Assembly: GCA_009741485.1 (NCBI GenBank)
Contig: CM019236.1
Coordinates: 30,415,449-30,479,448 of the forward strand
Direction of reading: 5' to 3'
Source of the DNA: Malurus cyaneus samueli
Lineage: Eukaryota; Chordata; Aves; Passeriformes; Maluridae
Length of the DNA: 64,000 bases
Part shown: positions 1 to 14,200 of the stretch, piece by piece
Layout of the letters: each line of letters starts with the position of its first letter
Numbering within the stretch: the stretch's first letter is position 1
The notes under the pieces: generated by a model
The model's input: the letters and a program-made list of their open reading frames with translations, nothing else
Database searches by the model: none
What the model was told of the DNA's origin: nothing
Position numbers and translations under genes: made by a program

Positions 1-3000
1 CAGTGGATGTACTCACAGGCTGCGTTGACTTACAGTTTCTAATGCTTTATCTAACAGCTTGTAAATCTGTCACACCCTTGATAACCTCTGGTCTTCTGTG
101 AATGACTGCCTGTAAAAATACAAAGGTTCTGCAGCTGTAGTGAAATAATTTGTAGAAGGCAAAGTCCATGCTGGAGCCACAATGTCTTTTCCCTGCACAT
201 TGCCTGAAACATTCATATCTTTTCTGGAGATGATTTTGCTTAAGCCCTTTGAAAATAAATCATTCTCAAAAGCACTCAAGATTTCCCTGAAGACTTTGTA
301 AGGCTTCCTGCTTCATAGGTTTCCATTCCTTTGCTGTAAGGCTAATGCGTTTTAGGGATGTTTGTTCTGATGCAAAGCTAACTTACGAGTAAAAATAAAC
401 TACCAGCATTTATAATGCTGTTGGAAGGCAAAGAATGCCAAATGCTAAACCTAAATTACCAGAGTTGGTAGTCGTTCCTTAATAACCTTCTCTTTAGACA
501 GCTTCTGCTGTCTCAGAGGAAAAGACATTTAGTAGGAGTGTAATGATGAACATTCCATCACTTAAAAAAAACCAGCAAAATCCCCAAACCTGCAATAGAC
601 TTACATGAAGAAAAAAATAATAATTTTATGGGAGAAGATGATGGCACTCCACTTCCAGTTTGATGCATGAAACCAGAGGCGAATCATTGCCATTATTACT
701 CAAGTGAGCTGTATGTTTATTGCTCGTAAGCCATCTTGTTTACCCTTCTGTGAACACTAGGAGATACACTTAGCTTGTTTCAGATATGCCTGTCTACACA
801 AAGATTTGACTAGTTTTCACAAAAAAATAAGTATTTAGAAAAAGAAAAAAAGAAACATTTTTGCACAGAGTATCTAACCTGCAAGGTCAGCAACTTCCTG
901 ATTAAAAACACATCATTATCTTAGCATATATTTACTTATGTTAAATAGTTGGTTGATTTTAAATTTTGCACAGCAGACAGGGAATTAATGGTGAAGTGTT
1001 AGTATCTCACACTGCACACAGAACTGCAAACAGAATTTTACATTAGACTTGTGCTGGAGCACAATTTCACTAGCTGCACCCCCCTCCCCCAAGTTTAACA
1101 ACTCAGAAATTCTTATATATGTTTTATAAAAATGTATGAGAGACCTAAAAACCATGGAGAGTCATAATTTCGAGTTGGCTCATTTGTTTCCATTTTATTA
1201 CAGCACTACATGGTGAGTATCAGATTCTTCATAGAAAAAAGCATATTAAATCTTTATTCTAATCTGTTTTAGCAGAACTATATTATAGCTTAATACTATT
1301 TTTTCTGACTGATAAAATATCATTTAAATAAGATGAAAGAGAGCTCTGAACCTCAACAGAGACCTGTCCTGAAAAAATCCACCAAAAGTACTACTTCAAG
1401 CCATCTTAAAGAAGAAAAGTTCTGCTTTATTGATAGGTAAGCTATTATAATCTATTTCTTCATTGCCCTCCAGCTGAATTCACTTCTTGCTTAAGGCCAC
1501 TACACAATTATAAAAGATATTGTGTATACTGATGTCCTTCATTTTTGATGGGCTAGGCTTTTATTTGGGACCCTATGATAACGGTAGTGACGACTTCACG
1601 AAAACTTGTCTGCAGCTGCCTGAGTATATCTTAGGTAAATGGTTGGGATGTACTACTGTGACAAAGAGAAACAGTCTGACTAAACTATAGCTTTATGCTA
1701 TACCCTAGATACAGCCAGAATTAATTCCAGTTCTGTGTACCCCCTGCCGCAATATCATCTAATACTTCCAGCTGTGTGAATGTTGAGTACCAAAACTTCT
1801 CAGGCCTTGTCTGTTTTTCAGAGATCATAATTGATTTGTGTATATACTTCTGCTCTCTTCTGGAAAACAGAAATTTTATGTATTGAAGGACACATCTCTC
1901 CCGACTGACTTAATGAAAATGGGAATTACTGCCCTATATATGTAGTCCTATAAAACAAAATGATAAAAGAAAGATCATACAGGCATGTGCTTTCCACTCC
2001 CCCTGGTATCCCATTGACTGTTCTGGTCCTACAGATATTTTCCCCCAAAAACTGATACATCTTCTTAAGCTCTTCTGGTAATTGTGGAGCTAGGAAGAAC
2101 TTTAAAGGAAAGAGAGATAGGGGGCCCCCTTTTCCCCCCAGGGCACCTAGTTTAAAAAAAAAAAGATTTCTGCCCTGCAAGAAATAGCAGATCTCTTTCT
2201 AATCTTGTGGAAAGCCAAGCATCTGGTGTGGAATCAGTTTTCCTTTCTAAAACATTGAAATAAATACTCGACATTGTGCAAGATTATTTTTCCTCTTTTT
2301 TTTTCCTTGTTTAATTCATTAATTTAATTAACATTTCATTTATTGTTCTTATTTACCAATTGCTAATATACATGGCTCACTTGGCTGTTTTGGAGAACAC
2401 TTTACAGGCTAAAATCCTCACTCCAAATCTTAGTTTTGAGTTTCATTTGTTCTGTCATGCAGTATTCTCAGTATGGCTCAGCTACATTTAACTGCATATT
2501 TTTGTCTACAGAGCCACCTGCAGATCTGTCTTTTTTGTATTGAATCAGAAACCAGCCATCAACTATCCCCTCATGTGTTTCAAGTTCAAAGAACTTTGCC
2601 CTGGCCTAGATTTCAAAAAGGGGGAAAAACCAACAACTACTAACTCCTCAAAAGTCACAATTATTGATCAAAAGCAAGCATACAAAATAAATGCGAGATT
2701 TATGTTTACTGAAATATGACAATCTTAAGACTCGTGAGAGAAGAGAGTAGGCCAAAGAGGCATTTCTCAGGCTTTCAGGTTTAAAATAATAGCATTACCA
2801 TACAGCACCGTCTGAGGATTTAATGTCACCATGCAGGTTTACTCTGCAAGAGCTTCAGGATTTCCCAAGAGTACATGGTAAATCTTATTTCAAGACATCT
2901 TTCAGGCAAATTTGGCAGATTCTAGCTAACTATAACTACCACCAAGATCGAAAAAAATGTTGTTATTTAAATAATCCAAAAAATACACTGTACCACAGAG

Positions 3001-6000
3001 CATGAAAATAGTCTTCCTTTGGATGGCTTTTTTTTTATTTTTTTGTTGATGTTTAAATCTTTAAGTTACCTGCAAAATTATGACATTTAATTAATTAACT
3101 AAATGCTTTTCAGCTATTTTTTTCCAGAATTACATGGTCAATTAAAAATTTCCATCAAAAATACACCATCCTGTCCAGTTCAAGACTTGTGGGAACACAA
3201 AATTAGGTGGGAGAAACTTGGGGAAGTTCTGGTTAGAGTTTTCTTCCCATTTGTCATGGGTTCTCAGAAGAAGTAAAAAAAAGATATTAAAGAAAGGACT
3301 TAAAAATCCCCACCAGTCTCTAGGTACAGTGCCAAGGGAAATGTGAGGGTCTGGAAGGAATTTATTAGGATGACAAAAGGAAAAATTAAGCTAAACAACC
3401 TTAGAGAAATCAGGCTATTATTTAACTGGAGGCACCTAACTCAGGCGATCTCCGTCATTTCTCCAAAATTTAGCTCCAGCTGTAGCATGTGTGTTAGGTG
3501 TCTAAAGAAAGCAATCCCATGACTCCTCATCACAGCTATTTAATTTTAATGGAATTTGTTTGCTTAATTCCTTTAAAATCCTTCAAAGATCCAATTTTAA
3601 GTTCTCTAATTAGCCAGACAGGCATGATAATTCTCCAGGTTTTATTAGAGCATTGTGGGGTACTCTCTGGCAATCCTTCCAGAGGACACACAATTCTTGA
3701 GATCTGTTTCTAAATTAAAAGGGTGAGAAGGTCTTACATACAGCATTGGCATGCAGGCTGGCCATTCACATGCCAGGAAATAAAGTCGGAATTTTCTATT
3801 CTGCAATGTTCTCAGATGTAATATATTTGGAGCCTTAAATAAGAAATCCAAAAAGAAAAAACTCAAATATCACAATTTTGCTTCCGGTATTAATGAAGAG
3901 AAGGGGATAAGTATTAAGGCATGGGAAGGGTAGTTGGGTAGAAAGAGGGAGCAGAAGGATCACCCCAAGAAATTTGTGAAGTCTTTGAAAATAATTTTTT
4001 TCTAGTTCCGCACTTACCATTTTCTTGACAGAAGAAAATATTTGCAAACAGAAAAAAGGCACTTTCACCTGTGAGAAATATATAATTTCCCAAAAAGAAA
4101 AAAAATTGTAAGGAAAATTACCCAACTGCCTGTATAACCACTTCCCCTCTGTGGGTTGAATGGGGTAACCCAAAAACAATTGGTTGTTTATATATACTGT
4201 CCAAAGTAAAGAAAAAATATGTATTTTAACTGTTTTTTTCTCCCACTGATCCATTTTTTTTGTACCACTCAATCTGTAACTTCTGCCAACTATCATTTTA
4301 TCATATATTCACAGGCAACCACAGTATCTCCCCAACCACTTTGCAAGACAGTTACTCTTCATCACACATTTATAGGGAAGAGGACTTGAATGCTACAAAG
4401 GCTTCCGCCAATGGAAATGCAAATCCTGCATGATGCTTGAAATACTGCTGTCTCCAATTGCTAAGACTGTTTTGGTGAATCTGAGACAGCAGCTCAAATA
4501 TTAATACATTCTATGCCTGGAAAGATCCACTGTAGCTTGCTAAACCCCGTATGGGCACAATGCAGCCCATTTCTCTCGTGGTTCACACAGAAGAAGGAGA
4601 TGGTCTTCTCCAGACTCATGGCAAAATGTAATTAGAAAATGGCATCAATAAAATGAGAAATTCAGTAGAAAAATTATGCTGCTTCAGATGGATGTAGTAT
4701 GTTCTTTCAACTTCACATTTCCACACAGTCAAAAAATAATACCCTCAGAAACTAAAAATGTGATCACTGGAATAGTTCATGAAATACATACCCATTGCAA
4801 CACACCTTTTCTAAAGGAATTTTTAAAACAAAATGCAAAACACCCCATCAATGACAAATAAAATGGGCAGTCACCTTCTTGATATTTACATAATCCCTTG
4901 AGCCATGTTGATACAGAAATCTTATCACAATACAGCAAAATCACTTTAGTAGTCAATAAATTATATATGTGTATTTGTTGCATTTGAATTGGTAATACAT
5001 TATATGCAATTTGTATAGAAAATAACAATATATAATTTATATTATCCTCAGAATTAGCAAATGGGTAATTTAGTAATGCATTCTGCCATTGCCATGGTAT
5101 GTCTATGCATCATATAAATATTTATAAATATTTAAGTGCCATTATTAATCAATTAAACTGGCCAATCTATTTGCCAATAATACGTTCTATAGTCTTTAAT
5201 GTGTCGATAAGCCAACAAAATACATTTAGAGAGAAGTTCATTAATTTCAGTGGGTTTTATCTAGAAAGAGAATTCCAACGGTTTCAAGTTGAGCTGTCTA
5301 GAAAGGGATGTACCAGAAGATTCAATTATAAAGCATAGAAGGAACTTTTCCAGCAGCCTATGAATAGGAAAGCCCTTTTGGTTTCTCTGAACACTTCTCT
5401 AATTAAGGGCAACAGTGGTATGCAAGCCAAACCACATTTCTGATTAACATTGCTGTGCCAAATTATGTGTTTAGAAAAGGCATCTCTGGAAGGCAACGCT
5501 TCTTACACTTTGAAAAATCTGACTTCCAATATAATACAACATAAAATCTTACCCTTCTGAGTAAACAAGGAAAAATTGAAGAGGAGTTCACACTATTTTT
5601 GCTGCTATAGTCACATTTCACAGAAGAAAAGACACTACTGAATTTCAGTTCAAGAAGATGATTAGGGGTGAAGATTCTTGCGTCTTTGGCCTCCATTATG
5701 AACAGACATCTTCACAGGTGGTTAGTTATGCCACTTAAAAATCCAAAACTATAAATGCTTTGGTTAATCTGGGAGGTGTGAACTCAGTAAATAATACTGG
5801 AATGAACTGCTATTGAATTTTCAAGACTGAAAATATTGAACTTTTCCTATCTTTATTTTTCGAATGTTTGCTGATTTCCAATCAGAGAAGGAGACAGTGA
5901 AACATAATGGAATATTACCAATTTATTGGATCAAAAATTTTCCTTGAAATCTCATTCGATTAAGGATCCATTCAAATAATGGCTAATTCATCAAGTGAAA

Positions 6001-7535
6001 AACCCATTTTCTGGAGTTCCCTTTTTATACATATACCATTTACAGTATTTCACATTTGACAATTTATTAAAAAAGAAAGAAAAGATTGTTTTAAAGTATA
6101 AAAGTCTTTTGGCCATTCTGTCATAATTCTCACCATGTGTGAAATATGCTGGTGTTAAAAAACAAATGTTCTATTGCCAGTTGTGTTTTTGAAAAGCAAG
6201 CAGCTTTATGCAACACACGACAATGATTTTCCAGCAACAGTTTGACAGTGCATGGGCCCCGTAGTTGAAATTTTTTGCTCTAATCTTTGTTTATAGTAGA
6301 AGTAAATAATCCAAACAAAGAACATTCCACTATGCAGGACTGATGGCTTTGTGATAAGGCAGAGCCTGGCACGAATGACAGAGCCAGCAGTCCATTGAGG
6401 TAAAAAACAGCACTCTGATAAGTAAAACTGTCTTCTGATTTATAGACCTTAAGTTGGCTTTTTAACCCTTGAATCATGAAAAGCTGCACCATACCACGGC
6501 TGGTGAAGAAAGGCATGTAAAAGAAAAAGTAAAAAAATTAAAAAGAATTTTTAAAAGAAAAACTGTAGTGTCTAATATGCTACTTTTACCCCCAGAAAAT
6601 CACCTCCAACCTGAATTTTAAATATACTACATGTAAGAACATTTTCTAGTGATCAATTTTTGTATTGGACACAGAACTTCTAAAAGAACATTTGAAAAAC
6701 GAAACCATTTAAGATTAATCCTTTCTTTGTTTACACAGAAATAAATGGGCTTGAAAAAATAATGAATATTTATCTTGCAAAATTTAGAGATGATGTCAGA
6801 TACAACATAATACATGGCCTTTGGTGTCAGTCATATCTTCAGTATATAAGTCCTAAGAGACTCTGGTCCTCAGGCAGATTGAAAACTTTCAGTTCTTCCA
6901 CACAGTATTTCCAATAGTTAATTCAATTGTTAATATTTAATAGCAAACAGCCCTGAGAACTGCTGCAATCCTTTTCCAAAGAGCTCCTAAATGCAGAAGA
7001 CAGTTATATATTTGCATATATGAATAATCACTTAATAAACAATGTTATTTGATTTTCAACTCTCCCCCCAGCATTCAAGATATAGATAAGCAGACTCTTG
7101 CTCTCAGAATTCATGTGACTTTTTGACCATCAGACCCAAATAATTAAATGTACAATCCCACAACAGTCTTAATATCTGAAACTGCAGCTTGCCAATTCTT
7201 TTTCCAATGTGTCTTATTAGCTGACAAGCACCTGTACTTCACAAGAGATGAGAGGTAGCTTATTCATAAATTAGGATTTGTGTACTGTGTTTGAAAGGAA
7301 AAAAAGACCTGGAAGGGTAGTTAATAAACAGTGCCACAGCATCAAAGTTACATTCTGGAAATGGAACAATGAATTTTCAGGGCATCAAATTCTAACAAGA
7401 CAAAAATCCACACAACTTAGGTTCTTGAATTACAGGTTCTTGAATTACAACCTCCTAGTTCCCAAATGCAAATATGCTTGTACACAGACTTAGTACAATC
7501 TCAACTAAATCACCTTTAGGTCTATGAAAATTTCA
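1..7535. repeat. Left copy of an 8.2-kb direct duplication
   Basis: Base 1 onward matches base 8250 onward nearly perfectly. The offset is 8249 at the start, 8212 after about 2.3 kb, 8211 after about 4 kb and 8206 from about 6.1 kb. The match ends after 7535, where this copy continues with ttaacc and the other with aggcat. This copy is probably cut by the window edge. It contains no gene. Short open frames in it (for example 3835-4296) are broken by indels in the other copy. It is AT-rich intron with A/T runs and a 15-bp tandem repeat at 7419-7448. Confidence 0.95.
2118..2335. other. Main divergent patch between the 8.2-kb copies
   Basis: The left copy has a GC-rich and homopolymer-rich insertion (ggggcccccttttcccccc, then an 11-A run) where the right copy (10369-10551) reads ggggctcaggctaagtaaaa. 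Small single-base indels continue downstream for about 150 bp, and then identity is restored. The pattern looks like uncorrected read noise or a patched gap rather than evolutionary divergence. Confidence 0.75.
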
Positions 7536-8249
7536 TTAACCTTCTTTCATTGGTGCTGTTAATAGGACTGTGGTCACAATGCTCAACGCTATACACAAGT
7601 CAAAGACTTCCCAATTAATTTTTTTATTATTAACAATGAATCTAAGTACAATGTTTGCGAGTTGAAAGACGACGAAGAACTCCTGGAAATACAGAACCCA
7701 TGTATATTTCAGACTTTGTATTCATGCTACTAACAGTAAGAAACAATTCACCGCCTCATCATCATGTGCACTCAAAAGAACCCAGAGCATACAGCCCCAT
7801 GGCCATCATGAACAGCAGAACTGATTCCTTGTTACTGTCTGGAATATCTGACAAGCTATATTTTTTTTTACCTGCTCAAAAAAAATCATGCATTCATACA
7901 GCAAGCTATCAAGTAGCTTTCAGGGATTTCAATAAATTTCAATTCCTTCATTTTTACTCGTTATTTGCATTTTATAGAAAAAAACATGTATTTATTATGT
8001 TATAAAAATATCATGCATATGTGCACATGCACATACACACTTGTATTTCCATAAAGGAGTTGGAGGAAAAACTACCTATGAATAATCTGTGAATGTCTTC
8101 ACCTTTTTTGTAATAGGTAAGCTCTGTTTGATAGTGCGTTGTTTGTGCTCTGCCAGGGTATAGTCTTACAATTATCAAACTAATGTTATACTTCTCATTC
8201 AAAATCTTCACATAGTGCTTTTGAGCCAACAGATCAGAACTAGAACACA
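7536..8249. other. Unduplicated spacer between the two 8.2-kb copies
   Basis: These 714 bp occur once in the window. If the duplication is a simple tandem, this is the first part of the right-hand unit and its partner lies just left of the window. It is AT-rich, with an 8-9 base poly-T, an A-rich run near 7870-7890 and short CA-rich sequence at 8018-8040. I see no gene. Confidence 0.85.
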
Positions 8250-11200
8250 CAGTGGATGTACTCACAGGCTGCGTTGACTTACAGTTTCTAATGCTTTATC
8301 TAACAGCTTGTAAATCTGTCACACCCTTGATAACCTCTGGTCTTCTGTGAATGACTGCCTGTAAAAATACAAAGGTTCTGCAGCTGTAGTGAAATAATTT
8401 GTAGAAGGCAAAGTCCATGCTGGAGCCACAATGTCTTTTCCCTGCACATTGCCTGAAACATTCATATCTTTTCTGGAGATGATTTTGCTTAAGCCCTTTG
8501 AAAATAAATCATTCTCAAAAGCACTCAAGATTTCCCTGAAGACTTTGTAAGGCTTCCTGCTTCATAGGTTTCCATTCCTTTGCTGTAAGGCTAATGCGTT
8601 TTAGGGATGTTTGTTCTGATGCAAAGCTAACTTACGAGTAAAAATAAACTACCAGCATTTATAATGCTGTTGGAAGGCAAAGAATGCCAAATGCTAAACC
8701 TAAATTACCAGAGTTGGTAGTCGTTCCTTAATAACCTTCTCTTTAGACAGCTTCTGCTGTCTCAGAGGAAAAGACATTTAGTAGGAGTGTAATGATGAAC
8801 ATTCCATCACTTAAAAAAAACCAGCAAAATCCCCAAACCTGCAATAGACTTACATGAAGAAAAAAATAATAATTTTATGGGAGAAGATGATGGCACTCCA
8901 CTTCCAGTTTGATGCATGAAACCAGAGGCGAATCATTGCCATTATTACTCAAGTGAGCTGTATGTTTATTGCTCGTAAGCCATCTTGTTTACCCTTCTGT
9001 GAACACTAGGAGATACACTTAGCTTGTTTCAGATATGCCTGTCTACACAAAGATTTGACTAGTTTTCACAAAAAAATAAGTATTTAGAAAAAGAAAAAAA
9101 GAAACATTTTTGCACAGAGTATCTAACCTGCAAGGTCAGCAACTTCCTGATTAAAAACACATCATTATCTTAGCATATATTTACTTATGTTAAATAGTTG
9201 GTTGATTTTAAATTTTGCACAGCAGACAGGGAATTAATGGTGAAGTGTTAGTATCTCACACTGCACACAGAACTGCAAACAGAATTTTACATTAGACTTG
9301 TGCTGGAGCACAATTTCACTAGCTGCACCCCCCCCCCCAAGTTTAACAACTCAGAAATTCTTATATATGTTTTATAAAAATGTATGAGAGACCTAAAAAC
9401 CATGGAGAGTCATAATTTCGAGTTGGCTCATTTGTTTCCATTTTATTACAGCACTACATGGTGAGTATCAGATTCTTCATAGAAAAAAGCATATTAAATC
9501 TTTATTCTAATCTGTTTTAGCAGAACTATATTATAGCTTAATACTATTTTTTCTGACTGATAAAATATCATTTAAATAAGATGAAAGAGAGCTCTGAACC
9601 TCAACAGAGACCTGTCCTGAAAAAATCCACCAAAAGTACTACTTCAAGCCATCTTAAAGAAGAAAAGTTCTGCTTTATTGATAGGTAAGCTATTATAATC
9701 TATTTCTTCATTGCCCTCCAGCTGAATTCACTTCTTGCTTAAGGCCACTACACAATTATAAAAGATATTGTGTATACTGATGTCCTTCATTTTTGATGGG
9801 CTAGGCTTTTATTTGGGACCCTATGATAACGGTAGTGACGACTTCACGAAAACTTGTCTGCAGCTGCCTGAGTATATCTTAGGTAAATGGTTGGGATGTA
9901 CTACTGTGACAAAGAGAAACAGTCTGACTAAACTATAGCTTTATGCTATACCCTAGATACAGCCAGAATTAATTCCAGTTCTGTGTACCCCCTGCCGCAA
10001 TATCATCTAATACTTCCAGCTGTGTGAATGTTGAGTACCAAAACTTCTCAGGCCTTGTCTGTTTTTCAGAGATCATAATTGATTTGTGTATATACTTCTG
10101 CTCTCTTCTGGAAAACAGAAATTTTATGTATTGAAGGACACATCTCTCCCGACTGACTTAATGAAAATGGGAATTACTGCCCTATATATGTAGTCCTATA
10201 AAACAAAATGATAAAAGAAAGATCATACAGGCATGTGCTTTCCACTCCCCCTGGTATCCCATTGACTGTTCTGGTCCTACAGATATTTTCCCCCAAAAAC
10301 TGATACATCTTCTTAAGCTCTTCTGGTAATTGTGGAGCTAGGAAGAACTTTAAAGGAAAGAGAGATAGGGGCTCAGGCTAAGTAAAATTCTGCAGAATGC
10401 AGATCTCTTTCTAATCTGTGTGGAAAAGCCAGCATCTGGTGTGAATCAGTTTTCCTTTCTAAAACATTGAAATAAATACTCGACATTGTGCAAGATTATT
10501 TTTCCTCTTTTTTTTTCCTTTGTTTAATTTCATTAATTTAATTACATTCATTTATTGTTCTTATTTACCAATTGCTAATATACATGGCTCACTTGGCTGT
10601 TTTGGAGAACACTTTACAGGCTAAAATCCTCACTCCAAATCTTAGTTTTGAGTTTCATTTGTTCTGTCATGCAGTATTCTCAGTATGGCTCAGCTACATT
10701 TAACTGCATATTTTTGTCTACAGAGCCACCTGCAGATCTGTCTTTTTTGTATTGAATCAGAAACCAGCCATCAACTATCCCCTCATGTGTTTCAAGTTCA
10801 AAGAACTTTGCCCTGGCCTAGATTTCAAAAAGGGGGAAAAACCAACAACTACTAACTCCTCAAAAGTCACAATTATTGATCAAAAGCAAGCATACAAAAT
10901 AAATGCGAGATTTATGTTTACTGAAATATGACAATCTTAAGACTCGTGAGAGAAGAGAGTAGGCCAAAGAGGCATTTCTCAGGCTTTCAGGTTTAAAATA
11001 ATAGCATTACCATACAGCACCGTCTGAGGATTTAATGTCACCATGCAGGTTTACTCTGCAAGAGCTTCAGGATTTCCCAAGAGTACATGGTAAATCTTAT
11101 TTCAAGACATCTTTCAGGCAAATTTGGCAGATTCTAGCTAACTATAACTACCACCAAGATCGAAAAAAATGTTGTTATTTAAATAATCCAAAAAATACAC

Positions 11201-14200
11201 TGTACCACAGAGCATGAAAATAGTCTTCCTTTGGATGGCTTTTTTTTATTGTTGTTGTTGATGTTTAAATCTTTAAGTTACCTGCAAAATTATGACATTT
11301 AATTAATTAACTAAATGCTTTTCAGCTATTTTTTTCCAGAATTACATGGTCAATTAAAAATTTCCATCAAAAATACACCATCCTGTCCAGTTCAAGACTT
11401 GTGGGAACACAAAATTAGGTGGGAGAAACTTGGGGAAGTTCTGGTTAGAGTTTTCTTCCCATTTGTCATGGGTTCTCAGAAGAAGTAAAAAAAAGATATT
11501 AAAGAAAGGACTTAAAAATCCCCACCAGTCTCTAGGTACAGTGCCAAGGGAAATGTGAGGGTCTGGAAGGAATTTATTAGGATGACAAAAGGAAAAATTA
11601 AGCTAAACAACCTTAGAGAAATCAGGCTATTATTTAACTGGAGGCACCTAACTCAGGCGATCTCCGTCATTTCTCCAAAATTTAGCTCCAGCTGTAGCAT
11701 GTGTGTTAGGTGTCTAAAGAAAGCAATCCCATGACTCCTCATCACAGCTATTTAATTTTAATGGAATTTGTTTGCTTAATTCCTTTAAAATCCTTCAAAG
11801 ATCCAATTTTAAGTTCTCTAATTAGCCAGACAGGCATGATAATTCTCCAGGTTTTATTAGAGCATTGTGGGGTACTCTCTGGCAATCCTTCCAGAGGACA
11901 CACAATTCTTGAGATCTGTTTCTAAATTAAAAGGGTGAGAAGGTCTTACATACAGCATTGGCATGCAGGCTGGCCATTCACATGCCAGGAAATAAAGTCG
12001 GAATTTTCTATTCTGCAATGTTCTCAGATGTAATATATTTGGAGCCTTAAATAAGAAATCCAAAAAGAAAAAACTCAAATATCACAATTTTGCTTCCGGT
12101 ATTAATGAAGAGAAGGGGATAAGTATTAAGGCATGGGAAGGGTAGTTGGGTAGAAAGAGGGAGCAGAAGGATCACCCCAAGAATTTGTGAGTCTTTGAAA
12201 TGACTTTTTTTCTTAGTTCCGCACTTACCATTTTCTTGACAGAAGAAAATATTTGCAAACAGAAAAAAGGCACTTTCACCTGTGAGAAATATATAATTTC
12301 CCAAAAGAAAAAAAATTGTAGTATGAAATTACCCAACTGCCTGTATAACCACTTCCCCTCTGTGGGTTGAATGGGGTAACCCAAAAACAATTGGTTGTTT
12401 ATATATACTGTCCAAAGTAAAGAAAAAATATGTATTTTAACTGTTTTTTTCTCCCACTGATCCATTTTTTTTGTACCACTCAATCTGTAACTTCTGCCAA
12501 CTATCATTTTATCATATATTCACAGGCAACCACAGTATCTCCCCAACCACTTTGCAAGACAGTTACTCTTCATCACACATTTATAGGGAAGAGGACTTGA
12601 ATGCTACAAAGGCTTCCGCCAATGGAAATGCAAATCATGCATGATGCTTGAAATACTGCTGTCTCCAATTGCTAAGACTGTTTTGGTGAATCTGAGACAG
12701 CAGCTCAAATATTAATACATTCTATGCCTGGAAAGATCCACTGTAGCTTGCTAAACCCCGTATGGGCACAATGCAGCCCATTTCTCTCGTGGTTCACACA
12801 GAAGAAGGAGATGGTCTTCTCCAGACTCATGGCAAAATGTAATTAGAAAATGGCATCAATAAAATGAGAAATTCAGTAGAAAAATTATGCTGCTTCAGAT
12901 GGATGTAGTATGTTCTTTCAACTTCACATTTCCACACAGTCAAAAAATAATACCCTCAGAAACTAAAAATGTGATCACTGGAATAGTTCATGAAATACAT
13001 ACCCATTGCAACACACCTTTTCTAAAGGAATTTTTAAAACAAAATGCAAAACACCCCATCAATGACAAATAAAATGGGCAGTCACCTTCTTGATATTTAC
13101 ATAATCCCTTGAGCCATGTTGATACAGAAATCTTATCACAATACAGCAAAATCACTTTAGTAGTCAATAAATTATATATGTGTATTTGTTGCATTTGAAT
13201 TGGTAATACATTATATGCAATTTGTATAGAAAATAACAATATATAATTTATATTATCCTCAGAATTAGCAAATGGGTAATTTAGTAATGCATTCTGCCAT
13301 TGCCATGGTATGTCTATGCATCATATAAATATTTATAAATATTTAAGTGCCATTATTAATCAATTAAACTGGCCAATCTATTTGCCAATAATACGTTCTA
13401 TAGTCTTTAATGTGTCGATAAGCCAACAAAATACATTTAGAGAGAAGTTCATTAATTTCAGTGGGTTTTATCTAGAAAGAGAATTCCAACGGTTTCAAGT
13501 TGAGCTGTCTAGAAAGGGATGTACCAGAAGATTCAATTATAAAGCATAGAAGGAACTTTTCCAGCAGCCTATGAATAGGAAAGCCCTTTTGGTTTCTCTG
13601 AACACTTCTCTAATTAAGGGCAACAGTGGTATGCAAGCCAAACCACATTTCTGATTAACATTGCTGTGCCAAATTATGTGTTTAGAAAAGGCATCTCTGG
13701 AAGGCAACGCTTCTTACACTTTGAAAAATCTGACTTCCAATATAATACAACATAAAATCTTACCCTTCTGAGTAAACAAGGAAAAATTGAAGAGGAGTTC
13801 ACACTATTTTTGCTGCTATAGTCACATTTCACAGAAGAAAAGACACTACTGAATTTCAGTTCAAGAAGATGATTAGGGGTGAAGATTCTTGCGTCTTTGG
13901 CCTCCATTATGAACAGACATCTTCACAGGTGGTTAGTTATGCCACTTAAAAATCCAAAACTATAAATGCTTTGGTTAATCTGGGAGGTGTGAACTCAGTA
14001 AATAATACTGGAATGAACTGCTATTGAATTTTCAAGACTGAAAATATTTTGACTTTCCATCTTAGTTTTTCTGAAGTTTGCTGATTCCATCAGAGAAGGA
14101 GACAGTGAAACATAATGGAATATTACCAATTTATTGGATCAAAAATTTTCCTTGAAATCTCATTCGATTAAGGATCCATTCAAATAATGGCTAATTCATC

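Noticed and set aside
3835..4296. 153-codon open frame on the minus strand in the left 8.2-kb copy
   Set aside because: The right copy breaks it into two overlapping frames by small indels (12047-12304 and 12172-12507), and it shows no known domain. It is a chance frame in AT-rich intron.
7419..7448. 15-bp tandem repeat, two units, also in the right copy
   Set aside because: It is a two-unit minisatellite with no further structure. It is useful only as another marker that the two copies are the same.
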